A stretch of DNA of 64,000 bases from Acanthaster planci (Eukaryota > Echinodermata > Asteroidea > Valvatida > Acanthasteridae), in assembly GCF_001949145.1 (NCBI RefSeq), contig NW_019091450.1, positions 1,658,802-1,722,801 on the forward strand, given 5' to 3'. The notes under the pieces were generated by a model. It made no database searches. It had not been told where the DNA came from and saw only the letters and a list, made by a program, of their open reading frames with translations. The stretch's first letter is position 1. Each line of letters begins with the position of its first letter. Positions 13,201-28,200 of the stretch are shown piece after piece. The position numbers and the translations under genes are program-made.

Positions 13201-16200
13201 CCAGCAAACTTGCTGAATCCTGTACTGCTACAAACACATTTCTTGCACCCTACTCCTTGAGCTCAAAGTTCCCCCCCCCCAAGTTGGTAAGTTGTTTCAA
13301 GACCTTCAACACGTGCTGTAATTCCCACAGTACACTGGCCAATCACACAGCCATATCGACTGACCTGTTTGAGCTCAAATGTTCCCCGGATGGCTTTGTC
13401 GTGTGCCAGGCTGATTAGCGGGATCTTTGCCACTCCGATGTACGCCATGTCCTCTGGGTCGGTGTCATCAAATATGTACACGTCCAAAGTCTGAAATCAA
13501 CCACGGATAGAGAAGGGTTGGTTTTCAAAGGAGCTGCTAAATAGGAATGTGCTAAGCACATAAAATATTTGCTTTATACAAGCTGGTGGAATTAGGCCAA
13601 GGCTGTTTAGCTCTGACCAAATTTGGGAGATGACTATTGGTATTTATTGGTCCAGAGGGAACCATTCAGGTGAAAATAACTGTACATGTATCAGATGTCA
13701 CTGAGCATGAACACCACGAGAGTTGCAGCCAACGGCACAATGTGAGTGACAATGGATATTTTATACAATAGTTCAGCTAGAGTCCTTGGAGTGTGCCTGA
13801 ATTGCGCATGTGCACTGTTAAAAACAATTAAGTAGTGGTTTAACTATAGTTTGTGCCCTAACTCAACCATAGCTGGCTGCTTAGGATATTAGAAATGGGA
13901 TAGGCCAAGAGAATTTTATCGACTCACGTCATTTTTCAGGTACTGATCCAACTCGGCAGTCATGACGACAGGGTAAACGTAGGAATCGTTAAACTCGGGA
14001 GTGTTACTGTTGGTCACTATGGTGGTGTCGTGATCGTTGAAATCAAAGAATCGATAGACGGCATAGGGGCTAGGCTGCACACCTGGTATGAATGTAGGAA
14101 AGTGAAAGTGCTTGTCTGAGGGAGATGTGTGGGCTGATAAACACCAGTCAGAGGCTATGAAACCCGGCTTAAACCAGTGACTTGGACAAAGGTTACTGGT
14201 AACGGGAGAACTGGCTCTCATGGCCAACAGAAATTTGAACCCTGCCATCATGTAAGGTCCTAAATGACGCCAGGTGCCCTCCTGTGCTGCCTACCTTCTC
14301 GGCGTGGCTTCAAGCCCGAACACCTCACCACCTTGACGGTCAGCTCGTTCAGGTTGTCCCTCTGCTGCCCTCGAGCGTCCTCGCCACCCACTGCTCCTGG
14401 CTGATCCAGAGTGGCCAAGGCCTGATTTGCCGCCTTGGTGTTGGACATGATGTAGCCCATGGCTTTCACTCTTTCCTATCACAAGCGGGAAAGAATTTGA
14501 CATTCTCAAGTTTTTCTCATGTTCTGTCTTTCCTGTTTGAAACATGTTTTTTCACCCGTTTGTATATAAAACCTACACTGTTTATGTTTCTTCACCTGTC
14601 TGTTTATAACCCATGCCATTTGCAACTAATGTTTTTCAACTGTTTCTATATAACACATGCCGTTTGCAACTACTGTTTTTTTCACCTGTTTGTCTATAAT
14701 CTCCATTGGATTTTCCAATTTATGACTTGAAAAAATGAGATGGAAAACACAAGAAATGCTTCAAAACTGCAGCAGTGAAAGTCAAATGCAGTGAGTGCAC
14801 TGTTGTGCAGGATGTGATTTCAAAGCCACACATAAAATCTTAACCAAATCTTAACAAATTTCAAACCATCAAAGAAAAAAGCTGTCACTAGTTCATGAGT
14901 CATGCATGGGGGTAATTTTTTTATAAGTCATTCAAATTTCTTGGCGAATCGTGTCAAAAACATCTAGACCAACTGCACATGAATGAAGAAATGGCTCACT
15001 CGGAATAATCTCAGGGCTTGGTCCATGGGGACGCGGAGACGAACCCAGAACTCAATGGTGCCAAAGTTTACCCCGGCGCGTTCCAAACCTACATGTCAAA
15101 AGAGGACAGGTCAAAAGCAAAATTCCAAACTTAAATGCATTGCCCGAAAGACGGATGGCTATAATAAAGACAGGAATCAGACTGAACAGATGCCTCAACC
15201 GGGCAAGCTATGGGTTCAAATTAACCAAGGATGAACAACGCCAACAAGTGACCTGAGTATTGAAGAGATTATGCATAATGGCAACAGCTAAGTGTGAAGC
15301 CACACTCCCGGAAAAATCTCTGCAAAGTAGTTGAAACTGGCTATCCAAATGTAACAAAATAATCTCAGCCTGCCAGTTGACAGTTATTTTCTTGAGCTTA
15401 CTTCACATTTGGTACAATCAGCATACCTCCTTGGGATCGTCGAAAAAGAAAAACTGTTTGCTAAAGAATCCCTACAAATACTTGTCAACCACATGTTACT
15501 GTCAAATAGTATGTTTGTCTATGGGTTCGTCTCACATTTTTTCAAACGTTTGAGATATAACGGTTTAAGAAGTTTCGTCATTCTCTTACATCTTCCCAAA
15601 GAAAGCCGTCATATTCACCAAGTGGCTTTGAATTAACAGGACAGAAAAAGTGTACTCAATAATCGAAACATCATTTAATGAACTGAGGAACTAAATACTT
15701 GCTGCACTCCTGATTGTAAAACATCTGTGTGGCAAATACCAGTCAGCTAACCTAGCAGCTGTTCTGTGCCGTGTAGTCGTCCGTGCGGCTTGTCCAGCAA
15801 GTCGCGGAAACGCAGCTGGCAGGCAGCGATGGTGCGGTATTCCGTCCCGATGGCCTGGTGCACCTCTAGGGTCGTAGACCCCTTCATGAGGTGCTGCAGG
15901 AAGAAGTCGTCCACTGTGACCTTGTACTGCGAGGTGAAGTCAAACTCCGGCCTGAAACGGCATTTAAATATGGATTCTGCAGTGTCATACTGGAAAAACT
16001 AACTGTGTAAAAGTCTTCGAAAACCAGATGCACGTGTACATGTACCTTCAAAAGTTTGGTTACTTTTGGGCAATTTGCATAAAAACTGGTCCACAGGCCA
16101 AATTTCGATTACGGAAGCATATAAAGATTTCAATCTCTACTCTTGTCAAGTGAAGAAAAGTTAAAATCATGGTATCCTGTTCAAATTCTGTATGAATCAC

Positions 16201-19200
16201 TCTAAAAGACAGCCCTTGCAGTGTTCAGCTTAGTTATGAAAAGTGGCAGTAACACATGGGTAGGCCTACTGTCAAGAGGCCAAAGTAGGCCAGAGGTCAA
16301 GATTTTCGACCAAAAGTAATGCTGTGGCTGAACCTGGATCATTGTGAAGTAACACTGCCCACAAGTGGTTCCGCTATTTACAGTGAAGCTACCAACTCTT
16401 ATATAAAAGGAAAAATCCTTTAAGCCAAAAGTAACCTCATCAAGCAATAATTTACCTACAATCTTAACTCTGAAATCTAGTGTCTTACCTCACTGTGCAC
16501 AGTGAACTAAGACACTGGATACACAATGTCTACACAGCTGTGTACTGTAACATGTACTTCTTTTTACCACCTCACAAGACCACTTCAACGCTCTAAGAGC
16601 CGGGTTATTTTTACCCATCTCTCAGCTGGGGGAGGTGGGTGGATTCTCCTCCCTCCCCAAGAACGCGGCTTTGCCAAGCCCAATTTTTATGAAACTTGGC
16701 ATGCATATACAGATATTCCTTACAAATGTGAAGTTTAAACTCAGTCAAACAGATGGTTTTGTTGTAACGGTCATCTGAAGTTCATGGCTACACGCGAGAC
16801 AGTATATGTGCACTGAGCACCACTGTGGAAAACATATACATTTTTGACTGACCTGTCTCGGAAAAATGCGCTGGGCGAGAATGGTATGTTTGAATTTTGA
16901 AAAAATGGTGTCAAAATGACCACAAAGAGTTACTCTACACACTCGGCCATGTTGGAAAAAATACTGACAGATTCTGCCCCCTCCCCCGGGCTCTTTGGAG
17001 TTAAAAGCGCCCTCTTTCAGTCAAGCATGTCGAGCCACTGCCTTATACATCAATAAATGTTCTCACCTGTCTCCCTTGAGGATGGGCGTAGACTGCAGTT
17101 CAAACTCAAAGAACGCGTAGGTGACAAACGTTGAGGGATTTTCGTCCCCGAGGGCTTTCAGACCGTCTCTGCTGTACACGACCTGCAAATAAACCCCAGC
17201 AATAATGCCAAGCAATTGGAAGTTGCAGAGAAGAAATGAACTTATGTACATGTATGGACAATTCTAAGTTAGGTGCCTTTAACCACTTCACGATAATTGA
17301 CGTGTAAATAAGCAAGGACTTCCTGTGTCTGACGAGGAAGACCATTAAGTTTGTTCAGGTGAATTCTGTATGTAGCATTGTGTGATGTCTATTCTCCTGC
17401 CCATGCTTGAGGGATCCCCTTTGTGTTTGTGCACACACAGAGGTTGCAACTGGTGGAGGTTGAGCATGTGTGGCGCCCTCCAGTGGCCATGGAGCAATTA
17501 TGACTCGGCCACATTATCTCAGTTTCAAAAAAGGGACAACACAGTGAGAAACGTCACACAAACCTCAAACGAAATGACCATCTTAGGCCAGCATTTGTTA
17601 AGTCCAACTTTGTAAAGGACTGTGGTCGTGGGCATCCTGTCATTTGAAAAGTTTGTATTTTCAGCCAAAAGTAATACCACACCTGGGTCAAGTTCTCTGT
17701 GAAATAATATCATCAACAAGAGGTTAACTGACAGAATGAACTGCCTGAAAATGTATCCCGGTTACACATGTCCAGAATTTTTTTTAATAACAAGACATTT
17801 CAAAGGCCTGCTTTTCATAACAGGCTTTACTTTGTGGGTACCTGTGTCATTTCTGCTGAAATAAATCTGCTATTGTTTTCAAATCAGAGTAACTAAAATT
17901 TAGCGCCTACCTTTGTAATATGAAGTTCCAGTAGATTCTGTCCCCGTTCCAACTTGACAGTTTCATCAATCTCTTCATAATCTTCATCCTATTTGCAAAA
18001 ATCAAGCGAAATTCAGCAAAATTCTTCCACACAGTGTAGGGTCTTGGGTTTTTTTTCAATAATGTACAGTTGCTTATGAAGGAAATTGAAAAGGGGACTC
18101 ACGTCTGCAATGTCTGTGACCTTGTACTGCTTGGTTCCATATGCGACATCTCTCAACTGCCGCTCCAATTTCTGCAGTGAAAAAACAAAGGGACTGGCTT
18201 AACCTAAGCACATAAATATGCCGATGGATTTTTACTATGAAAGTTGGCGGCTTCATAACCTAAGGCGCTGGTCCAACAATAACCGTATGAAGCACACTCT
18301 GCTTGAAATGTCTTTCAAAAACATTCTTCGTGAAATGGAAGTTGCTCATCACAAGACATGAAAGGTGAAGACTACGAGAAGCGACAAAACAAGGGAAGAA
18401 TAGAAAAGGAGGATATACTGATTAAAATTCAGTCTGACTAGTAGAGGCTCATGTTGTGCTTAAACTGGGATAGATAACAGGCACCTTGAAAAAAAAAGAT
18501 ACAAGCAGGGAATTTTTGGGCCAAGGCCAGCCGGAGAAGATATCTGTGGAATACATCATGAAAATAGCTATCAGGGTTCCCAGAGACATCCCAAAAGTGA
18601 ACCCCAAATTCCACGACAAAGTCCATGACACTTAATGCCATTTGTAGAAAAATGTTACTTGGTATTTTGAACTGGAAGACTGCCACTACCACAGACAAGG
18701 GTATTTAGCCTTGAAGGTTATCGTCATTCTATTATTACATCAAAAAATCAAAATTACCCCTGCATGATTTAATTTCCATGACTTTTTTCTTCTGATAACA
18801 GGATTCCAGGGCACCCTATATTTTCCCAATTTTCCATGACTTTTCCTGTGCCTTTCCAGGGCAACTTCATTTTCCCAGATTTTTTTTCCCAGATTTTTTT
18901 TAAAAGATTCTTTCAGGACCGTTAGAACTCTGTCTTTTGGGAAAAGAAAAGCACATAGATGTGACTGCACGGAGAAGAGAACAGTTCACCCAATGGCACC
19001 ACAGCAGAGGAACAGCTGAGAGATGAAAATGCATGATGACCAAATTTCTTGATGGGTTACCATCAAAAAGACAACGAAGAGCGGTCACAAATCTCATTCT
19101 CAAGTACCTTGATCCTAGCCGCTCGGATGTCCAGCAGCTGAGCGTATTCCTCCAGCTTAGTCTCATACTCTTGCTTGTACTCCTCGAGCCTTGTGGTGGC

Positions 19201-22200
19201 GCCCTCTACCTCGATCTGAAGCATGAACGGAAAGAAAAGAAAATCAGCTTGAGAGTAATAAAACAGATTCGTGTTTCTGGAAGAAAAACAACTAAAATCC
19301 CAATACTATCAACTCCAAGACAAACCTCAACACTAAAGAGTATTCTTCAATGCCATTTTGGGGGGAGGGTGTGGGGTGGCAAACTGAAAAGCTTGTTTTC
19401 GAACTCAAAAGACTGGATTTCACTGGCCCATTGATTTTGATCATCGCAATTCCTTAGTGGCCACAATTTCTTTTGGTCTGTGATCAACAATCTATTACTA
19501 CCAGCAACATCATCCTTAACCACTTGCCGCTGGGGATTCCAGTTTCGGACACGTATTGTTTATACACGTGGCCAGACCGTACTTGTAACAAAAAACCAGG
19601 CTGCTGGGAACTACCAACATTTTTCACTCTCAATAGTGGAGATAATCCAGCCTTGTTTTGAAAAAGTATACCAAGGTTTGGGGCATTCAGTGCGAGTGGA
19701 TTACCACCAGGGACAAAAGCGCTCCACCACTGCAGTGATGAGTCACAAAGTACCACTGCATACTAATCTGGCCCCTATTGAAAAGAGGTCAGCAGCAGCG
19801 CACTGTGCCAGTCTCATGAACATATGAAAATTACATAACTCTGCAAAATCTGGGCTCTTTTTACAAGGCGGCAGGCCTAGCTGAAATACTCCAACATCAA
19901 CAGATGCCGTCTGTCAGATTAGAGTAGAAACCAGACAGTCCTTCGTGTGGGTGTAAGTGTCCAGTAAATGAAGATACGAATTTTTATAGAATTTTGAAAA
20001 CAGAAAAAAAATGCTAATTATCCCATCCCAGCTTCATCAACATTGATAAATGCCACCGGTGCAAAGTGGATAATCATGTTTTGTATTCCAGAGAAGAACC
20101 AGATGTGTGGTGAAGTGGTCAATTCTCTGCCTAAATCCAGACTACCTACGCACCTGATAATCTTGGTTGATCTTGTGCTGCAAGATCAGCATGTTCCTGG
20201 TCTTCTCCAGCTCACTGACCGTCTCTGCGTGCTCAGCTTGTAGGGAAACCACCTGGGCCTTAAGATCTGCAAAATCCAAATAGGCAGCCAGGAGAAATGC
20301 ATGACAGAATCACAGTCCAATGCAAGGCATTCTGTGCAGCACTAACAATTTCTCCCCAACAGTTCTTTCGGTCTCTGCCAAGGATGGATAAAGAACCATT
20401 TTGTTTTGATTTTTTTTTGGGGGGGTGGGGATTATTTTATGGGCTTTCTCAGGTGAGGCATAATTTGGGAATCTTTTAATGAGTTTTGGGGGAAGGGAAT
20501 TAAATGCTCCTAAAAATCATTCTCTTGTTATGCTATGGCCCCATTTGCCTTCCCAAAACCACTAGATGATTTCTGCTGATGGGGGCGGGGTAATATTGTA
20601 AAAAAAGGGCTCCAGATGCATGTTGTCCCCAGTCACAACTCCCTAAAAGGGGTTTTTGCTAGAACTCCTCTGCCAAGCTTGAATTAGCAGCTACTCTAGG
20701 GGAAACCGTCCCTGTGAAACACAACCCAGCAGGTCAACTGTCCCAACAAAAAGTCCTGGAATATGAAACTGCCAACCACCGGAGGATCCAACAGTGACAC
20801 CAATCGACTGGACTGGTTCCACAGTCTCATGGTTAGCAGGTATGATGCTTTTGTTGATTAACCGTTGCAACAAGGCCTCTCCGAAATTTTAGCACCTGCC
20901 AAATTGAATTTGCACACTGCATTGTTTTACTTGGCAGGACTGGGGTTAACAAATCACCTCAGTAAAGAGGTATGTTTGAGGTATAACCGACAGATACCAA
21001 CCGTTGTTCATCTCCTCATCCACTTTCTCTAGAAACTCCAGATTCTGACTGCCTTTCTCTTTTCGCCTCTGAAAAACAGACAAAGTACTTACGAGTAATA
21101 ATGGCAATTTCCAAGGATGGATTTGTGCTGGGAAGATGTTAATTAATTTTTACCCTGTCCAAATTGTACATTGGCAAATTGTATATCCTATCCAAGTAAT
21201 AAGTCTATCAAGCTGCCTGTACCTTTTGACAAGATAAGAAGTATTCAGAGGTGCTCACAAAGACAAGAAAATTCCAGATTCCACTATAAGAGCTCATTTT
21301 AATTAACAAGTGCACTTGTGGATAATTGAAATAATGATGAAGTAACATTTGTGGTAGATTCTCAATAGAAAAAAATTACCAAAAATCTACTCACAGTTTT
21401 TGCCACGAACAATACAAAGCCACTTTAAAAAGAATACTTACAGAAAAAAATTAACTATATTGTACGCAATATATTTTCTCACTGCAAGGCAGATGTTTAT
21501 TTCTAGATGAAAATCAGTTAAAGCACAGAGATAGATGTAGGAGGAACTCTGCCCACCTTGACGATGATCAGAGCCTCTTCCAATTCCTGGAAGTCCACGG
21601 CACTCTCTCTGGTGAAGAACTTCATCTTTTCCTGCAGCTCGTCCAGCTGTGATCGTACCTGGTAGTAGTTGATCTGCTGTTGCTGGTTCTCCTTGGACAA
21701 CTTCTCGTATAGCTCTGTATGATGCAAAGAACAAAGATGACCAAAGAGAGAAGAGATTTTGGATCTTTCTGGGAACTGTTTAGCTGTTGTTGCTGTTGTT
21801 GAGATTTTGATATAGGCACAAATCCGAGTCTCTGCACAAAAAAGTTGAGCTGGAAAATATTCAAGTACTGGCAACGCGGAGTGCTGCAAACCCAGGATGA
21901 AATAACGGTGTTGGAAATTACCTCGCTCCTCGTTGAGTTTATCCAACAGGGTGTTCTTGTCATTCAAGTCCCCCTTCAGGGTGGCCTCCAGCTGAGCAAT
22001 CTGCAGCTTCAGCTGCTTCTCATTGGCTCGGTACTGCCTTTCTCTCTCAGCATCAAATGCACTGGGGGGGGCAATATAACATGAAACACCCAATGTACAT
22101 TAGTCAACATACAATCTCCAGCAGGGCAACATTCAATGACACACCAGAACTTTGACCCGGAAGAGCAGAGATTAAAAAGGATCACATTTATTTGATCCTT

Positions 22201-25200
22201 TTCATACCTTCATTTGTGACTCCCATGCTTAGAAGCATGACATAAAAAAGGTTGGGTACAAAAAAGTAGGCATTATACCAAAATGGTAAACTCAAAAAAT
22301 TCAACAAAAAAGTTGCAAATGCTCTGATACGTTAGACTGAACTGGACTAAAGTATAAACATTTAAAATCCATTATAAAATTGTTAACATCTATTGATTTG
22401 TCATTATTCTGGCCAAATAAAGTTAGACTAACCTGTTCAAGAGTTTCTCATTGGCTTCCTGTAAAATAATCTTCTCATTCTCAACACTGCCGATTCGCTC
22501 TTGGAGCTGAAATGAAGATGGAAAACACAAATAGGATAACTAACTTTTGTTTTAGCAATCTCATCAGATCGGATCAGTGATTCTACCCGAAAGATCTTTT
22601 TCACCAAAAGCGGCCAAAATTTAAAGAGGCAACCCTGGCCTTGACCCCAATCAGTTGTCATAGCCAAATTCTTCACAACCTCCAGCACGTCCATCAAAAG
22701 TCTACTGGAAGTTATCCACTCTGAAGCCCAGTCACATGCTATTCACATGAACACAGACAAAAAGCATTAATTTGTCAATGGTCATATTGTTACCTGACTA
22801 AACATGTGAAAGGACTTGCAGGACTCAAAGTACAAAAAGGCTACTGCAGCTGGTAATAGTGAGGAATTCGATAGTTTCATGCTGAAAGATTATTTTTATG
22901 GGGAGGCTGCAGATTTTGATCACTGCTCCGGTGAAATGTCTTTGATACGTTGAGAGGAAATGAATACCTCCAGGATGGTTCTCTGTGATGTGCTTGACTC
23001 TTTGACCTCACTCTGCAGTGCCAGCACTTTGCTCTGCTCTTTCTGGTACACCTTGTTGAGCTGCTCCAGCTCTGAAAGGACAGCATCATGACTCTTCTTC
23101 ACCGTCTTCAGATTCTAGACGGGAGGAAATAAGGGAAAAGACCTTGATTTGGGATATCGATGATGGGATCAAGTCCTATTTTGGAAGGGGCTCTTTTGGA
23201 AACTTTGTCAAACAAAATTTGGAGCACACAATGGAGTATACAATTTAGCCCTCTTGAGGTCAAAGCATACAGAGTTTCTGCTAGGGGTGATGCTTTCCAT
23301 TAAGTTGTAAAGAAAAGACTGAATAGTGAACTAGGAAAGCATCCTTTGTGAAAATGTCAACAGCATTAGCCCTCTCAATGAACTGTGCATAACTGAATCT
23401 TAAACTCAATGCTACAACCCATCTTAGAGCAGTGGGATGCATTACGGTAACCTCAAAGAAACCATGCACGATTGCACAGCCAATATAACAATTCAGAGCA
23501 ATTGGTGAAAAGAGTGTCTCGCTTTCGCATGGAAATTTATAGCTGGCAGAACTGACCTCTTCTAAATTAGCAAACTGAGATTTGAGGGCCTCCAGCTTGG
23601 TGGATTTCTCCTTGACTTCCCTCTGCAGACGGATCATCTCAACATTCTCATGAATGTTGGTCCTGACAGCAATGAACGGCAAGATAGCAAGTTTATCAAA
23701 AGCAAGAAACTGACCCAGAGTTAGAATCTGGTCACTTTACAAGTCAGCGCTCAGTCAACCCTCAGTTTGAATTAAACTCCTGCTCAGGAGTAAGGTTACC
23801 ATTGCGGAAGTGCGCAATAACAAATGGGTACCGAATAACAAATGGGTTTCTCTGGATAGCTTGTGACTTGACTCGAGACAGGATGACCTCTACTGGAAGG
23901 TGATGGCCTGTTGGTGACTTGATTTCAACTCCGAGGCAAGTAAAATGGAAGGCAGATGTGCTGAGGACTGTGCAAATAGCCAACACCAGACCAGAATGTA
24001 TTTGTTTTCATCCAAATTGGGGTCTACAATCTACTTTTCCCGCACATGTCACAGGTTCCACGCAGGGACACAACTGTTATCAAAATCGATTTGCCTATTT
24101 GTGAACTTGGCTACCAGCAAACCAGCAAAGTTAGTTGGCAAGGGTTATCAGAGTCTTTGGGCTCATGTCTGGGTGGTTCAGGGTTAGAATGCAACCAATT
24201 ATTATCAACTGTCAAGTTTGTTTGACTGCTCAATTGGACTAAGCCTGGAGAGAGTTCAGTCATGTATGGCTAGACAGCACTAGTCATTGTGAACAACTTG
24301 GTCACTTGCAACAACTGAGTACATGTATTCCACAGTGCACCGATGGCAGGTAAACCATAAAGCAACCGTCTCCATAAACACCCGTTGTTAACAATCTCTA
24401 CATGTATATCCCAAGACTTGAGCATCAAGTGGGAAGATGCAAGTGGCTCTTAACAGAAGTTGTGATGACAGAAATTAGACACACAAATAACAAACTCAGT
24501 GCAGAATGTGATGGAAAGCAGACAAGCAAATGGTGGTAGAGCAAGTGCCATTCCGCTTACAAATTCTCATGAAATGGTGCATGTATGCTATTTGCTGTAC
24601 ACACTTCCAAGCTGTCAGCACCAGCCAATAATGTATAAGATACCAAACATAATGAGAGGGGTAGGTACAGGTAAGATGGGGAGACGTTTCAATGATTAGT
24701 TTTACATGAGTTGGAAGGTGGGTAACATGAGGGATGGGTGGGGTAGAATGAGGGTCACGGGTGAGAACATGCTCAATGATTTTCACAGCACAATCGGCCA
24801 TGACGCAGATTGATTAATCAAGAAATTGTGCAGGAATTACACAAGTTCATGAAACCACTGGAGGACTACAGCATTCACAAGGTTAACCTTTGGCGTGTGT
24901 GGGGTTAATATTAACGTGCAACTCATCCAATCCAAAGTTACAAGTCTTGCAAATTGTATTAATGTAAAAAAGACTGATTCAAAAAAGGTTGGTCACCTCT
25001 TGTATCCTCTTACATAAAATTCTGGGAATGGCCAAGAGAGGGCGTTCTGATACACAGCTTGGGCTAGTAGGCAGTAAATGCATGATTGAGTTTCTTTTCA
25101 ACATGTGCAAACACCTGTAAGGTTTTGCAAGTGGGCAACCAGTGTTTTATAATGTTTGGGATGTCTCTCGTTGTCATCGCTGCAGAGGACACTCGCGAAT

Positions 25201-28200
25201 GATGTCTGGGGAGAGTAATTCAATTTCCAAACACTGTATCCAAGCTAGGGACAGTCCATAATATCGTACGCATGAAATGCTGATTTTAAGACCTCCTCCC
25301 GTGCACATGGTGTACGCAGTGGCTCCAACCCCCCCTCCCATATGCATACACATTCCACAATTCCGGAGGAAGCAGCCAGTCTTTCTGTTTTGAGTTACGT
25401 TGCGGTTGGCATCGGAGGAGAATTAGTGGGGTGAACGGTGGAGGATACTGTTTTGGAATTTTTAATGCACAAAAGCTGATTCTGGTATTTATTTGCATGA
25501 GAAAGTGTATTGATACGATGAAGATTCATAAAAGGCAAATTTTTGGTTTGCGTACGGTACGCACTGGCTTGAACCCCTCCTCCTTCTCTGTACGTATGGT
25601 GAATGCAACGGCACCAATCCCCTCCCCCCTTTCGTCTGTATGTCCTTTATGGATGGCCCCCTACCATTGTAGCATGTCTGCACACACTTTGCCACTTCAA
25701 ACGCTGAAATTTAACAGAACACAGTACCCTGCAAATGTAAAAATCAGCATGAGATCAGTTCACCCCTGCGCGTAAACATTGGTCTAATGAATGAATGGCT
25801 TCAGTCCACCTTCAATTGTGGATACAGTAATAACAAAATGCAAAAAGAGGAGGTTTGCAGAAGTGGTGAGTCACGTATATTGTCTAAAAAAGAATGAATT
25901 GACATGAAGGCTGAAATAATGGGTCCCAATGATCCCAAGTGGAGAGCCAGGCCTCTGGCCATAAATGGCTAACCCAGGGCTGTCAGTGACGAGTTATTAC
26001 CCAAATATAAATATAAAGATAACCAAAATAAATCACACCATTCGTGCAGATACATATAATCATGCTCGTTGGGTTAAGGAGGGCATGGGAGGCGTGTGGA
26101 AAAATGATGGTGCAGTGACGCTCGCATCTCACCGTATGCTACATGGAACTTACTTTGCAGTGTGCCTGTTGTCATGGAAACAGACGAAAGACAAGGTATG
26201 AAAAATCAAGTGACAGAAAGCAAATAAAATTCTAAATTGGACAGCAAATATTCCAGTCTATTTTGTGGCAGTTTTTTGCCGTGTTCTAAGCAGGGAAATG
26301 TATTATTAAGTACTATATATGGACAGCAAAGGTGCACCCTGGGGGGTCCCCTCTGGGACACGAGGCCCTCCCAATAGGGTTTCTCTGGTTTGGCTCATTG
26401 GCTTTTTGAAAACATAGATTTGCTATACATCTACATCTTTAACTATTAGCTCTGACATAACCATACAATCCTAAATCCCAGTTCTCTGTGATGCAACTGG
26501 GGATGGGGGACTTGAGCATCATGAGCTATTTGGGAGGGAGGGAGTTCCAGTCTGATCCCCCAAGCCCCTAACAACAAATCCTGGGTGCACCGTTGAGTGA
26601 AAGTGCGTACAACTTTGGAGCACTAATGCTAAGATAATACGAGTTTGACACTAATGGTGAATAGGATGAAATGGTAAAGATAAACAAATATCCTGACTGA
26701 CCTTTGACCCGCCGACATCTGTTCCTTCAGTCTCAGCAGCGTTTCATCATGCTCCAGTTCCTTGATTCTCACCTGGACAAATATTTATGAAAACTTTTTC
26801 TCACTGTGAGCTATTTCGAGCACAAATACAAGAGGACTCTACGGCGATTTCAAATGCAGTCGAAAAACTGCAGAAGGTGAATCATGAAGACATGCTAACT
26901 TTTTAGAAGCAGACATTGAAACACACATGTAATGAGGCAAGCTGTGAAATTAAGTATGAAACAAAAGAAATGAATTCAAGACGCTAGCCAATCTTACTAA
27001 GCCATCACCTGTTCAACTGAAATTATCAATTTCACATTGTACAATGTTATCATGAGTAAGGATATGAGAATTAAGGCTACCGGTACCTAGTTGACTGAGT
27101 ACTTTGAATCGCCAGGAACATAGCTGCGCAAGTTAACCCTAGCCTTCCCCAACCACACAGAATTAAACNNNNNNNNNNNNNNNNNNNNNNNNNNNNNNNN
27201 NNNNNNNNNNNNNNNNNNNNNNNNNNNNNNNNNNNNNNNNNNNNNNNNNNNNNNNNNNNNNNNNNNNNNNNNNNNNNNNNNNNNNNNNNNNNNNNNNNNN
27301 NNNNNNNNNNNNNNNNNNNNNNNNNNNNNNNNNNNNNNNNNNNNNNNNNNNNNNNNNNNNNNNNNNNNNNNNNNNNNNNNNNNNNNNNNNNNNNNNNNNN
27401 NNNNNNNNNNNNNNNNNNNNNNNNNNNNNNNNNNNNNNNNNNNNNNNNNNNNNNNNNNNNNNNNNNNNNNNNNNNNNNNNNNNNNNNNNNNNNNNNNNNN
27501 NNNNNNNNNNNNNNNNNNNNNNNNNNNNNNNNNNNNNNNNNNNNNNNNNNNNNNNNNNNNNNNNNNNNNNNNNNNNNNNNNNNNNNNNNNNNNNNNNNNN
27601 NNNNNNNNNNNNNNNNNNNNNNNNNNNNNNNNNNNNNNNNNNNNNNNNNNNNNNNNNNNNNNNNNNNNNNNNNNNNNNNNNNNNNNNNNNNNNNNNNNNN
27701 NNNNNNNNNNNNNNNNNNNNNNNNNNNNNNNNNNNNNNNNNNNNNNNNNNNNNNNNNNNNNNNNNNNNNNNNNNNNNNNNNNNNNNNNNNNNNNNNNNNN
27801 NNNNNNNNNNNNNNNNNNNNNNNNNNNNNNNNNNNNNNNNNNNNNNNNNNNNNNNNNNNNNNNNNNNNNNNATGGGGAAGGTTAGGGCCAGCAACCCTTA
27901 GGGGGTTAGGGTTAAGGTCTTAGACATAATTGAACATACAAATCATGTTTTTTTTTCCAAACTAACTTTCACACCCTGTTGCACCTACTTGTTCCTGTAG
28001 AATCTCCCGATCTTGTTCTAATGATGATATGTGATCTTGCAAATCCTGAATCATTTCCTCTCTAAAGTTAATCAAGACAAGTTGGCATAACAGGGAAAGA
28101 GAAGTAACCGGAGAATCTAAAAGCACAGGTTATCTTGAGCCAGGATACACAGTTTCCAAGCATTGTATTAACAACAGCACAGCTATACTCAAAAATAACT

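Noticed and set aside
14074-14082. Alternative acceptor 8 bp downstream in RPGRIP1L exon 23
   Set aside because: It would shift the frame and meet an immediate TAG; the upstream AG gives continuous homology.
27872-27915. True chromosome-end telomere
   Set aside because: Only two or three imperfect TTAGGG-like units, lying inside an intron with coding exons on both sides.
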